Shown here piece by piece: positions 1 through 13,200 of a stretch of 64,000 nucleotides of DNA. The stretch covers positions 248,001 to 312,000 of the forward strand of contig NC_134764.1 of assembly GCF_050436995.1 (NCBI RefSeq), written 5' to 3'. The stretch is from Anticarsia gemmatalis (lineage: Eukaryota > Arthropoda > Insecta > Lepidoptera > Erebidae). The notes beneath the pieces were generated by a model, which saw only the letters and a program-made list of their open reading frames with translations, had not been told where the DNA came from and ran no database searches. The position numbers and the translations under genes are program-made. The first letter of the stretch is position 1; the number at the start of each line of letters is the position of its first letter.

Positions 1-2300
1 GTGGAACCCGCGCCGAAACAACAGGCATTTCAAGGTAAAATGCGTGTTAGCGTTTAGTCCTGCATGATTTTTTATACTAACTTGTGTATTTAATGTAATG
101 TTTTTTCAATATTTTATAATAAAACTGCATACATACACAAATCACCCCTTTTTCCCGTAGGGGTAGGCAGTTACAGAAACCTAGAAAAGAGAAAAAACAA
201 AACAGAAAAAGAAACGTTATAATAAACACTTGTAAAAATTAACTGTTTGTGTGGCGCGGTCGGAAATGTGCGGCCGGCTGTTAACCAGGAGGTCTAGAGT
301 TCGATTCCGGGGTCGATTATACACTTCAACCTACTCCTTCGGGTATAACAGGCGTAGTATTATGTTTGTAAAAAATATGATTTTATTAAATAACAGGAAC
401 CCTAAATAGAAAACTGCTAGTGTAATCTCCGCGCCACAAACACCAGTAATGCCTAAAAGATTCTGTACATAAGACTACATATGACTGATAATGAGTCAGT
501 CACTTGCCAACTGTCTCGAGTTCACGCCAATTTTATCACTATACACTGTTCTAGATATACTGGTTTATAATAGTTTTATATTGTGTGGGAAATAAGTGAT
601 TTAAAAGGTAAAACGTTTATTATTGATATGTGAACTAATGTTTAATCTTCTCATAAAAATGCAAATAAAGTAGTAAATAGGTAAAAGCAGAAATATTTAT
701 ATTAAAATGGAACTAAATAAGACCTCATACGTTATTTTTGTCTTGAGCATTTATCAGTGGTAACCAAAAGAGCAACTCCAAAAATCTTTATAGTAATAAA
801 AATACCAGTTGAATGAAATCAGATAGCTCGCGCAACATTTTAGCTCGGTAAAAATGTTGAATACCTACGTTTTCGGGATTGGGACACTATCAACTCTAGA
901 TCGAAATAATATTTTAATTCTTTCTCCCTCTCCCAAAGTAATTGACAACCAGAAAAATGATGTCCGACATGTATTTTGTTTTTTTTTCTATATTATAATA
1001 ACACTGTGAAACATTTATAAACATGAAAAACACACAACCGGAAAATCTGTCAAAAGTTAGTTTGTGTGAGAATCACATTCAATAGTTTCGCCTTTTCCCA
1101 CAAAAGAACATCCAAATACCCAACAACTATTTTATCCAAGGATCCACTATAACAAAAGCCTTCAAATGCGCATATAATCCAATTAAATCAACGCACAGTT
1201 CAGTTCATGAATGTCAGTGGGTCTCAGTGATCCAAAAGTTTAGACCCTTCGCCAGATTGTGGTTACAACCCTAACTTCGGTTGTTATGGGTTACAAATAA
1301 CCTTCAGAATAAAACTAATGGTGTATGTAAACCACTATTTTCAACCAAATTAGTTTTTCTAAGAATTCAACTAGCAGAGATAGGTTTTGTTCTCGGAAAA
1401 ACTAATTTGGTTGGTATTTTCCGTTTGCAAAAATTGAGTAGTATAAACCTGAGGTTTAGGACTAGAAGTAACTAGATAGACTTGTTAAAATGAAATTATC
1501 TATTCATATTTACTTCAGATTTTTCTTCTGTTAACTTTAGTTAAATAATAACATTAACTTCTTTCTTATTATTGGTAGTGTTCTCTAGTTTCTGTCTACC
1601 CTTATGACACAAGGGATGATAATATGCATGTATGATGACTTCATGTTCATAAAAATATGGTAACTTATTACTTAGTAGATTCATTTAGGTTTTTACGTAT
1701 TCCGTTTCATTTATTTATTTATTCTTGTGCCAACAGCGAAGAAAAACGTTAAAAGCTACATACTAGAGATTTTTAAACAGTTTGATAAAAAAATCAACGT
1801 CCTCGTTCCGCATAGACCCACACCCACGTGGAAGGTAGACTAAAGACCTAACTTTTAAGACACCACGAGGGCTCCTACTTTCATTCCAGGAGAGCCAAGC
1901 CAGTGGGACAATATTTTCATTTTATAAATAAGCCATTCAATTATAGTCCGAACCACTCTTTATATTAAAAGATACGTGACATTATTTTCTAGCTACCGTT
2001 GTGACGTAAGCAGTAGTATTTATTTGTTCACCTAGAGCTAATATTTTCTATAGAAATGCTGTGAGGCAAACATTGCGGTGTTTACGAACAAACAGTTCTG
2101 TTTGCTTTTACACTTAGAACTATAAACTGCACTGTATACGACAGTAGATGTATTACACTATATAGAGTTTATTATTACAAATGTTTATGTTCAGTTCAAA
2201 ATCGGTGGAAGCAGGTTAATGCATCTTGCGGTCTAGAGGTCTTGGATTCCAATCTCGTCCATTGCACTCAATTTAGGAAATTATTAAGTAGTTCGGAATA
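1..2300. other. non-coding, degenerate dispersed repeats only
   Basis: I see no credible exon here. Two pieces resemble common lepidopteran repeats: CCCGTAGGGGTAGGCAG near 157-173, and a tRNA-like head near 250-320 with a B-box-like GTTCGATTCC. A further weak tRNA-like stretch lies at 2205-2275. The untranslated first exon of the ANL gene could lie here or downstream to 6760, but it has no recognisable signature. Confidence 0.5.
250..335 (+). repeat. tRNA-derived SINE head fragment
   Basis: GTGGCGCGGTCGG (A-box-like) is followed about 45 bases later by GAGTTCGATTCCGGGG (B-box-like). This is the same layout as the heads at 18250 and 63144. No complete tRNA cloverleaf can be drawn, so I call it a SINE remnant rather than a tRNA gene. 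Confidence 0.45.
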
Positions 2301-2563
2301 TCTATACTAATCTATGCTTAATATTATAAAGCTGAAGAGTTTGTTTGTTTGTTTGTTTGAACGCGCTAATCTCAGGAACTACTGGTCTGATTTGAAAAGT
2401 TCTTTCAGTGTTAGATAGTCTATTTATCGAGGAAGGCTATAGGCTATATCATCACGCTACGGCCATTAGGAGCGGAGTAGCAACGAAAAATGATACAAAA
2501 ACGGGGAAAATTGTGACCCATTCTCTCTTCGGTGACGCAAGCGAAGTTGCGCGGGTCAGCTAG
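2301..2563 (+). mobile_element. non-autonomous Helitron, family H, copy 1
   Basis: It starts TCTATACTAA, ends GGGTCAGCTAG and lies between a host A and a host T, as Helitrons do. A short hairpin CGCAA-GCGAAG-TTGCG sits just before the CTAG end. A (GTTT)n tract follows the 5' end. It has a small tandem duplication at the 5' end (TCTATACTAATCTATGCT). It encodes no Rep/helicase. It resembles what I recall as the lepidopteran Lep1-type family. Confidence 0.85.
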
Positions 2564-2898
2564 TTATATATATATATATATAATAGAATATAGAATATAA
2601 TAAACATAACATGGCAAAAAATTATTTCAATCTGTAAGATCAATATTTGGTTATCTCACATTCCTGCAACAAACAATTTTATCGTCATTTTGTGCTACTT
2701 AATTGTTTTTTATTCAAGCAAGATATTTATCAGATATTCAATTTGCGGTTCAGAATAGCAAAGATAACCCGAAGACTTAATGGGTAAGGTCAGGGACCAC
2801 TGATTATATTAACAATACAGTATGTCACGGTTATAATATATAAGCAAGAAATTTAAAGATGTATTTTATCCCCTAGCACTTCTGCACATACATACTAA

Positions 2899-3063
2899 TC
2901 TATACTAAAATTATAAAGCTGAAGAGTTTGTTTGTTTATTTGAACGCGCTTATCTCAGGAACTACTTTCGGTCCGAGTAGTAGTAAAAATGTTACAAAAA
3001 CGGGGAATTTTTTTGACCCATTCTCTCTTATGTGACGCAGGCGAAGTTGCGCGGGTCAGCTAG
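2899..3063 (+). mobile_element. non-autonomous Helitron, family H, copy 2 (internal deletion)
   Basis: It has the same ends as the 2301 copy, with A before TC and T after CTAG, but about 90 internal bases are missing: the GTTT tract region joins almost directly to the CGGGGA block. It lies only 335 bases downstream of copy 1 in the same orientation. Confidence 0.85.
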
Positions 3064-4558
3064 TATCCCCTAAAATATCCTCCTATACATAAAATTTGTA
3101 CATAAAATAGCACTTTTCTCAAGGGGTAGTTAAAGACCGAAGATCGCCACTTGCTTTCCCTATAGACTTATTTTGCTTCATTCACGTCTATACTACATTT
3201 TTGTCTTGTCAAGTAATTTCAATTTAATTTTTTAAATCCAAAACCATTCCTCTTAACTTTTTCGCACATTTGCAATGAACAAATAAACTCTATCTTAATT
3301 GCAAACCATTTGCGCCACCTTAACCAGTTTCCATATTACAAGGCTGCTGGTAGGAGTTTCTCGAAACGTGAATTACTATTTTTGCCAGCAAGCACTAGAG
3401 ATTTATAATCGTGAGTTCATTACATTCGCATTCTAGTCTCTGTGGCTCGGAGCTCAAGTAATTCACTGTAAGAATAATGCATTACTTCAAGATATTATAG
3501 ATGCATAGAAAGATTGTCAACTTGAATGTTTATTAAGTAAGGGAGAGCGTGATTTGAGTCCAGATTATAAGAGATTGGTATTTACTTAGAGTAAATTTTT
3601 AGGTATGAATAATGAATAGATAAGAGTGCCTGAGAAGAGCTCTACATCCGTCATACTAATATAACAACAATGCCCAATTTTGATAAAATTTGTACAAACC
3701 TTCCGTCTGTTATCAGTGTGTTAGAAGATTGTGGGATTTTGTAAAGGTAGGTAAAATGCAAGTTCACAATATAAATATCATTCTATGCATGTACTTGCGT
3801 TAATAAGTGAGTTAACTTTTGCGTTAATATTATGATGTCAAAAAATACGGAAATTCAAAAGGAAGGCAGTTAGCCTACAATTGATGGTGTAATCTGCGCC
3901 TGAACTTCAGGCATTCTAAAGTTAACTCTAAAAATAAATGATTTGGCCTTGAGTACCACATGTTTTGTTTCGTCACGCCAAAAAAATAAGTATAAATTTC
4001 TTGTTATATATTTTTCCTAGTGCATAACAAATATAGTATAATAGCCGTTAAATACTGAATCGTTATATTTTATGGTTGCTGCCGGCGAGTGAATATTAGT
4101 CACGAAATGTATTCAAAATGTCAGAATTTAATGTTTTAAAATTTATTTTCTACTTGATTCAGTCGTGGTTGTAAATATTCTGAAAATATGAAATTACCTT
4201 GACTCTAACACTCGTAATTCTTCAAGGATGGTAGTCACAGAACAGAAGTAACTGCTGAAATTTTAAATCATTTAGTTTATTTGCATTGCATTTGATTACT
4301 AACTAATAGATAACATATTAACTGATACCGATATGATAAACATATTTGATAGTTATCAGCTTTTATACGCTTTCAACTAATGACGGGTTATAGAACAAAG
4401 TTAACTGATAACCGCGATTCATTGCTCTAATTTATATACAAATGCTAATTACATTGGCTTAACTAAAACATGATAATTTCTATTAAAATTGATCGTATTT
4501 AAAAATAATTTTAACAAGGCTTTAGTAAAAATATGATTCTTTTTAGAATCGTAGAGAA
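3064..4558. other. non-coding, no gene seen
   Basis: AT-rich sequence with no exon-like frame. The block 3118-3185 is a fragment of a dispersed repeat that recurs at 24260-24320 (CACTTGC...TTTGCTTCATTC). Confidence 0.5.
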
Positions 4559-4559
4559 T

Positions 4560-4830
4560 ATCTTTCTTGAGCCTAGCCTTTCTTTCACGAACTATGTTGA
4601 AGTAGGCTACCTGGGTTATAACACGATACCCTTCGGTAAGACTGGTTGTCAGATTTTCAAGCATCCGACTGTCAGAGATCCTTGAAAATGACAGCCGGGT
4701 CCGAAAATTTAACGTGCCTTCCGGAACACGAAGGAAATCGATATGTGATATGGTCACCCATCCACAGAATAACCTCGGCAAGCGTAGCTTAACCTCAAAG
4801 ATCGATGCGTGCGGCTGTTGTTAATGTTAA
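4560..4830 (-). mobile_element. 5S rRNA-derived SINE, diverged copy
   Basis: On the minus strand a 5S-like promoter region is seen: GAGGTTAAGC followed by GTGGATGGGTGACC, which match the box A and box C parts of insect 5S rRNA (AAGTTAAGC..., TGGATGGGTGACC). A body follows with GCACGTTAAA, CCCGGCTGTCATT and ACCAGTCTTACC, and then a tail containing AACATAGTT and AAAGGCT. The tail is shared with 31195-31330. Confidence 0.75.
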
Positions 4831-6760
4831 TTGCCATGTGCTCCTCAATTGTAGGAAATATAAGCATCGATATTTTTTTTGCTTGTATAATAGGTATAAT
4901 TTTTTGCACTCGATTTGCAGTCGTACCTACAAACTTTGGATAGGTACAAAGTTTATAGGTACGTCTGCAAATATTATCTCTATCAGAAAATGTATAACAA
5001 ATCTGTACAAATACCACTTGTAAAGGTGACCGATATTATCAATGTATATGTAGAGATAATAGCCTCAAGTGTCAACTCTTAATTTTGTCGAAATGCAAGA
5101 GATTTAATATTCTCTACTTATTATCATCAGATTTCAGATAATGTTTTGTAAGATCAATCAATCAGCCTAGCCTAGTATTTATTATGCATAAAAACGCGAT
5201 AGTATAAAGACTTAAGGGGTAGTAAAACCAAAATATAATAAGGCTGTAAAAGACCTAAATACTGAAAAAGCCTGAAAAAAACACGTCCATCAATGAAACG
5301 AATTTCATTTCAACTCCTAAATATTAAACACGCGTACTTCAACATAAAATAGCTCGCTCGGGAGGTTTTTGTCTTTATCAAAAAATGTCTGCTCCCCGAG
5401 GCATGATTCTTCGTTCGGACCCAAGTATATATGTTGTAGAATGTATTACTCGAGGCTATTAGGCTATAGTAGACTTTGCGAATAGGAAAAAGCGAGTTAT
5501 CTTTTTATTCAATTTTATGAATAAGGTTTTTGTGAAAAAATATCTTGGATAGACTGATAAAGAGGATTTATGTAACGCAAATAAAGACATAAAGTACTGT
5601 TTTTTTACTTTTTCGTCTGGAAATCATGAGTATATTATTTGATTTAATTTAAGATGTGGCCCAAAATAATTACAATAAAATTTTAATCATAGTGTTTTAG
5701 ATCGGAATTCAATCCTTTAGCAGTCAATATATTTTCTTCATCAATTTTATCAAATATATTTAATATTTACTAACACGTTAATGAACAAAATAAACTAAAA
5801 AGCAAAATATTCCGTCATACGAGTTAATTAAGATACACTTAATTGCTATACAAGTCATGAAAATTATGCGAAAGGCGACAGTAAAATAAATGTTTTTGAA
5901 TACCTTAGGTATAATTATGTTACCAGACAGTAAAGTATTAACAAATAAATAATAATATAAACTTTATAAAGCTGACTCAAAGTTCAATGTAATAAGTGAA
6001 CCATATTAAGTGCCTCTAAATAATAACTATGTACAGTCAAATATAAATCAAATAGTCATAAAACAAACTATTTACTCTGAGTAATATCGAGGGCCTATTC
6101 ACACGGCACACATATTGCAACAAAAACGCGCGGTATATGAACGCGCGTTGCTGTGTGTGGCTGAAAAGATGATCTTTGCTAATATTAGCCCTGAACATGC
6201 CATTGTGAGAACAAAATATGCATCTGCATATATCAAAATTTTTAAAACGCCTTAACCGCGCGTTTAAAAAAGCAGGCCTTGTGAATAAGCCTTAAACGAA
6301 AATGATTGTAATAATAGATGAGATGCTCAGTCATTTGTACCATTTCAATCTCTTACGCATTATTTATTGATACAATTACTTTGTTACTCAATTCTAAGAT
6401 TGATATCCAGTTATTGAGAACTCAGACATTCATGATTTTATTAACGTTTGGTCAATGAAGTAGCTAAATTTAGATTTTCATTTAACAAATTTGCGAGCAA
6501 TTATTTACTTGTTTTAATAATACTCTAGAAGATTATAAATTATGAAAATTAAACGCTACTTTTAAATAACTTGCATAATATTTTTGTAAAGACACATTTT
6601 TGATAAAAAAAAGCGTACTGTATCGAACCCACATAAGGGATAAACACAAGGCAAAGAAGAAGATTAGTGACTTGATGTAACTAAATTAGCTAGATTCGAA
6701 TTAAATCTCAATTTCGATAACAAACTAGATTTATAGGTAGTATCTTTATTTTTTTTTATT
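4831..6760. other. non-coding, no gene seen
   Basis: AT-rich sequence with only short chance frames. Two short imperfect direct repeats of GTACCTAC/GGTACAAA type occur at 4920-4965. I found no splice-bounded coding segment. Confidence 0.45.
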
Positions 6761-6761
6761 C

Positions 6762-6960
6762 AAAAAAAAAACGACAGCTCCCTATTGCTCTTGTGTCGCG
6801 GGGACTTTTACAAACATACAAACAACGAACACAGAGCACAACCAGACCCGAAACAATTATTTGTGGCGCACAAATAATTGTTCCGTGTGGAAATCGAACC
6901 CACGACCTCCCGATGCAATGGTAGCGGCGTGGTGACCTTAACCACTGCGCCACGAAGGCA
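6762..6960 (-). mobile_element. tRNA-derived SINE, family A, copy 1
   Basis: Reading the minus strand: CGTGGCGCAGTGGTTAAGG (A box), GGTCGTGGGTTCGATTTCC (B box), the AT-rich hairpin ACAATTATTTGTG...CACAAATAATTGT, the body ending GCGACACAAGAGCAAT and a poly(A) tail at 6762. It lies 86 bases upstream of the first coding exon of the ANL gene. Confidence 0.88.
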
Positions 6961-7046
6961 TCTAATTCTGAATCCACGCTAATAAAACAGTGATAATTAG
7001 CCAGCGTTTCAAAACTAAACTTTATAAACTTTTCTCCCTTTTCCAG

Positions 7047-7223
7047 ATGTCCCACACAGTAGTGAGGGGAAAGCCCACAGCTGCTCAGCTGTACTTGGAC
7101 ACAATCTTCGACGAAGTGCTGCTCGAACGGGGAATCAAACCCGATGTAGTGCAGAGGGAAAATGTCTCCCTCGCTCAATTAATGTTCCACTGCTTGAAGA
7201 GACAGCCAGAGGGTGTTTTCATG
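7047..7223 (+). CDS. ANL enzyme exon 1 (residues 1-59)
   Basis: The exon begins at the ATG that immediately follows a pyrimidine-rich acceptor ending TTCCAG and ends at ATG|GTAAAT, phase 0. It encodes the N-terminal start MSHTVVRGKP. Because the acceptor abuts the ATG, a non-coding exon must lie upstream, or the true start is in an upstream coding exon that I did not find. I see no hydrophobic signal peptide. Confidence 0.85.
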
Positions 7224-10200
7224 GTAAATATCTTTGTAAATTATGTACACATACTGAGAAGTATTATATCAAGAGTAATATTACATCTTGAATACGATTT
7301 CAGTGCAAAAATGGTCCCATATAAACTTTTACGAAATTATGAAAAATAGAAAAAAACACAAGTTGTAAGGGAATAGGTCTTGTACATGTTTTTTTTGGAT
7401 CATATATTCACGTATCAGATTTTTTTTGGATATAGACATTAAGATTTTATTTTTCTCCCATCGTACAAAGTAAACACGATCGACCCTGCAGCTTTCTGTA
7501 TATTCGATATTCATTACCTTACTTAAAAAAACAGCAACTACCCAAGTTCTAGCACCGTTTTCAGAAATTCTAATCAGTATTTCCTAATTTCCTTTCTAAC
7601 TTTTATAATGACCGGAAATTGTCGGCAATACTAATTCCCACTGAACAGTAAATTGAACAGTATACCAAATGTCATCTGTCAGTCGGCTTAATCCTGCGGC
7701 TGTAGTCGTCCGCGGCACATCGACACTAAGCTCATAATCTTGTCAGTCTGTCCGTACAGCCGCGATGATGTACCTACGTGGGCCGCTCATTGGAATATCT
7801 ATTAATATTATTATGTACGATCAATGCCTGTGGCATCGGATGTGTCTTTGATTGGTGAATGGTGTAAACAAATATAGTTCTGTCTGTTATCTGAGAGACT
7901 GTAGGACACGGTGTAGGTAAATATTTAAATTGGTTTTTAAGAAGGCTAGTCTATTCATATTTATCTGACAAGTGTTTAAAATTTCCATTTGGTGTCAATT
8001 AGTACAAAAGTTATTAGCACACACAACCAAGCCTTGGACCTAATGTTTACTTTGTTTTATTTTATTAGAATTTATTAATCAGTCAGCCCACGACCACGGT
8101 CAATGTAATTCTAATAACTTTCAATTTTCAGTCGCGTTTAAGATCCGTTGCAATTTAAATATAAGAATTTATTAACCTACCAATAGCACGATAGACCGTC
8201 CATACTAAATAATATCCATACCGCTAAACCAAACCCAAATCTTAATGACATTTTGCATGAGTGATGAGATGAGAAACCTAGTTTCAAACACACACTCTTT
8301 AAAAATTAACACCTGGCCGGCTGAAATTCGGAATGGAATATTAAAGCATGCGGAGTCCTGCCAAATAACTAGTAGTACGATAGTTCCATCATAGGTGTAG
8401 GTAGCGAACTGTATCGATGTCAGCTGGCGTCACGAATTGCGTCCCCTCGTCACGGAACAACGCAGAACTGGAACTATTCCAACTATCTATCTAATATTCG
8501 GTGGAAAAACTGCAATGCAAAGGTGAAAGTTATTAACTAGGTAGGTTTTTGGCTTAGCTAAGCCTAAAAAGTTCCAAAAATGTTAGGTATTTTTGGCTTA
8601 GGTAGGCCTTAAAAAGTTTCAAGTAGTTAAGTACACAAGAACTATTAATGAAGTTAGTTTTAGGTATATTCCACCTTTGGCCAGCGTGATGGACTCACGG
8701 CCTGACCCCTCAATCGTTTGGGGGGAGACCCTTGCTCAGCATTGGGACAGTAAAACGCTAAAAAAACTTCTAAGGGCAGAAATGCATAAAATCAAATCCT
8801 ACATACTTGATACATCAATGCATTTTTAAAAACGTGAAACATTTAGTAAATGTGCCGAGTCATTCTGGAAAATCTTTTAGAGATAAATACTTCGCAAATA
8901 AATAAAAACACATGCATAGTGAGTGACCGTTATCTGCAAATAATATGCAGTCAACGATTGACAGCTGATACAGTTATCAGAAGCTTCTGTAGTCTGGACA
9001 GTGTTGTTATCTTGACACACCCAAAATACGATCCCAAAGAAATACGAACTTATCACTTTCCAATTTGATAAAAGTATATAAAATTTGAAAGTATAAATGC
9101 AAATGACACATAGAAAAGCTACCTCAATATTATGAGGTAGCTGACTCTATCAATCTTCGTGGGAAGGAACAAGATATAACTCAAACCAAGAATGGCTAAT
9201 GTTGACCATATTCAAACATACATCTATACTAATATTATAAAGCTGAAGAGTTTGTTTGTTTGTTTGTTTGTTTGACCGCGCTAATCTCAGGAACTACTGG
9301 TCCGATTTGAAAAATTCTTCACAAAAACGGGGAAAATTTTGACTCATTCTCCTAAGTGACGCAAGCGAAGTTGCGCGGGTCAGCTAGTACTAACATAAAA
9401 TCACTCCTTTTTCCCATTTCCCACAATTTTATTTAATATTCATCTCATTTTCCCAAGACCAATGGAGCAACTGGCGAAGTGATCACAAACGAGCAGCTCC
9501 TGAAGCGTGCCGTCTCGCTCGCCCGTGCTCTCCTGGCCGCGGGTGCGAGAGGGAAGCGAGTGATGCTGCTGATGAGAAACCACCAACACATGACTGTGGT
9601 GTACTTCGCAGTAATATTTGCAGGCATTGAGGCTTTCCTGATGGATCCTAATACTACTGTCTGTGAGTCCTTCATATTATTATTATACCAGCCAGAATGT
9701 TTTCCGCACCTAAGTATATGATAACATTAGCGGCCCGTCCCGGTTTCACCCGGTTTAAACAGTTATTTTACAAAAAAAACCCTTATTACTCTTACACATA
9801 AACCATCCACCTAATTCACCCTATGTATAAGAAAAAAACACATCAAATTCCTTTGCGTGGCTTTAAAGATCTAAGCATAGGTATATTGCTGCACTGACTG
9901 CCTCCGTGGCGCAGTGGTTTAGGTCGCCACGCCGATACCACGGCAACGGGAGGTCGTGGGTTCGATTCCCACACGGGACAATTATTTGTGCGATCCACAA
10001 ATAATTGTTTCGGGTCTGGTTGTGCTTTGTGTCCGTTGTTTGTATGTTTGTAAAAGTCCCCGCGACACAAGAGCAATTCTTAGTGCGGGAGTTGTCTTAA
10101 AAAAACTTGACTTTACTTTATATAATGATAGTATGTCGAGCCGACAATATTTTTACCATTCATTTGTTACTACGCCTTGGCGCTAAAACTTTTACCTAAC

Positions 10201-13200
10201 ATATTACTTTTACAGCCAATACAGTGAGTAATTTACAAAAATATATTAGGATTTCATTATAATGTTTGTCCGTTTTTTATGTCAGTCAATTATTTGATGT
10301 TTGTTTGTTTGTCGTATGGTTAGTGGTCAACCTAGTGTCAAAGTTGTTCAAGCCGCCCGAACCGACTGTTATCATAGAGTTATTTCATTATTTGATTAGA
10401 GTAGCTAATATCAATAAAATTGCTGGTCTGTTTCTAAGTTACGAAGAAACGGGTAACGGATATATTATACTCTCACGATAATCATATTAGTAGCGTCTGC
10501 AGTAAGCCTATAACAACAGCTGACTATTACATCATGTTACACACTTGTTTTATCAAATTGATATGTCAATCGTGTCACACGTGTAAGCAAATCTTAATGT
10601 CTCGAAATGCAAGGTTATTGATAGTAAAATATGTCTGATGGTAAATAACTTTAAAATGTGCCAGAAACCTAGTATTTTTTTTCCCCCATTGTTGTCCCAC
10701 TGGACAAGGGTCTCAATCCCGAACGTTACATTCACCTCCATCGCGCAGTGGTTTCGGTCGCCACGCCGCTACCACTGCGTCGGGAGGTCGTGGGTTCAAT
10801 TACCACACAGGACAATTATTTGTACGTTTGTTAATTGTTTCGAGTCTGGTTGTACTATGTGTCCGTTGTTTGTATGTTTGTTAAAGTACCCGCGACACAA
10901 CAGTAATTCTTAATACGGGAGTAGTTTTTTTTAAATCAATTGTGCTAGGAATGTAGTAATTTCTTTTTTTAGCCCATTACTGTCCCACCGGCCAAGGGTC
11001 TCCTCCAGAACGTCATATTCAATAAAAAAATTGCCACGAATAATATGTGTTTGTAACTAGCGACTAGGTAACTACTAAAAATTTTAACTTTCTTCTCTCA
11101 GACGAGCTGACCCACTTCCTGAACCTCATCGAGCCTTCCTACGTGTTCTACGACCGGGAGCATCACGAAGTGCTGCAGGACTCCATCAAAGGCTCCGACG
11201 ACATCAACCCCACCATCTTCGTGGTGAATGAGCCTGAGCATCTGATGGCGTTTGTCGCTGGGAACAGTGATGATTATAATAGTTTTCAGTAAGTTTTAAA
11301 TGTATTAATACGTTCAAGACACGTTTGGTGTTTGACACTGGCCGTCGCGTGCTGACTCAATAGGACTGGCTGTCTCTGAATCCGAGTGATGCGACAACCT
11401 GTCACGAAGTCATGGGGTCGAAAATAGCAAGCCCGGAGAGTGTTTTTAATAAATATATTTTAGTTTCCTGGCTTCCTATTACGTTATAATAAAATCTCTC
11501 AAAATGATTTCCCTGTTTGTATTTATTATACAACTACACTGTACACTGTATACTGAAAAGTCTCATGTAAAAGTTAATTCTTCATCCTCAGAGTACAAGA
11601 CGCGGATTTAGATGAAACCGTACTCTTACTCCCGACGAGCGGCTCCACCGGTCTTCCCAAAGCGGCTGCGTTATCTCACAGAGGAACAGTTGCACAACTA
11701 CCTTCCGTTTGGTAAGTATATTACATAACATTTCAAATATTGGAATGAAAAAATTTCTCCCCTCGTTTGGGAGGAGATCCTTGACCAACAGTGGGACAGT
11801 AATGGATTAAAAAGAAGAAGAAAGGAAATAATGAAAATTAATAATATGAATTCACGACTTTCATGCAATGCTTTCTTTTGCCATTGGAGCAAGTGAAATT
11901 AGCCAAAAAGTTTAGCTGATAATAATGCAAGCATGCGCCAAAATATCTTATGAAAATACAAACACTAAAAAAGAGATATATTTTTTATTGCATATTCCAT
12001 AGTAAAAATAGATCTCTCATATTAATTTATATTCCATCAAAAGTCAACCATTAACCCCCTCGCAACATTAGTCTGAATACCAAAAGATACCCGTATATCA
12101 TACTAACGTGTCATATCCATCATCGTTTACCATTAAATAATACAGCCTTACTTCATACAGTGATTTATAACTAGAGATAAACAACCAACATTATTACATT
12201 TTCTACTAGAATGTAGGTGAAATTAATAAAATAGCAGTTGAGTAAATCCTAGGGCGTTACCTTCATAAATTATATCCGGATAATCCTTCCACGGGACCTT
12301 TATATCTTAAAAAATACCCGCTTTTTTGGCGGATACAATTTTTCATTTACTTTTTGCGGGTTAATGTGACGTTCGTACCTTTATGTTCGGGATATTCTTT
12401 ATTCTGACACTAACTTTAGACGTGATTTCGTTATTTTTTTTAAGATATCTCTTTTAACATTTATACTGAGTTTATAATTGATAAAGTAAAAATAGAATCG
12501 CTCTGGAAGGGGATGCACTAGAAAGACATACACATCATATCGGTAATGAAAATTACGTAGTAGTAGCACAGTGCTTTTTAACCGGCGCGCGGCGGTCTTG
12601 TGTATAAATAATTTGACAAGTGGCGTTTTTTGGGTCTCTGCCTATCCCTGTATAATTTACTAGCTGACCCGCGCAACTTCGCTTGCGTCACATAAGAGAA
12701 TCATAATTTTCCCCGTTTTTGTAAAATTTTTCACTGGTACTCAGCTCCTATTGGTCGTAGCATGATGATATATAGCATATATCCTTCCTCGATATATGGG
12801 GTATCTAACACTGAAAGAATTTTTCAAATCGGACCAGTAGTTCCCTAGATTAGCGCGTTCAAATTATAATATTAGTATAGATTGCATGTATAAAATAACA
12901 CGATAACCATGTGATAGGCTTTACAAGTGCGTCGTATATTTGTAAAAGCTAAAGTAGTGCCTAGAATAAATTGCCTACAAAAAAACCGTGTAATATTTGT
13001 CAAGTTAACGCGCTAATTATTTATCTGATTTAAAATTCGCTCGAAGCAAATCAAGCAATATCTAATACTCAGCCCAATTCAAATTCAGTTGGTCCTGTGT
13101 TTATCTACTACTTAAACTTAAAACAGCCTCACTTTCCAGGGCATACCACACAAAGTTCCCAACGCCAACTGCTCAAGTAATGATCCTGACGAGCCTGCAG

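Larger units (their letters stand above)
7224..9457 (+). other. ANL gene intron 1
   Basis: A 2.2-kb intron. It holds a GGAGACCC...TGGGACAGT repeat at about 8680-8755 and a family-H Helitron at 9223-9387, only 70 bases before exon 2. The rest is unique AT-rich sequence. Confidence 0.7.

Noticed and set aside
6756..7178. 140-residue minus-strand frame overlapping ANL exon 1
   Set aside because: It consists of the SINE plus the reverse of the coding exon. The plus strand explains the sequence fully.
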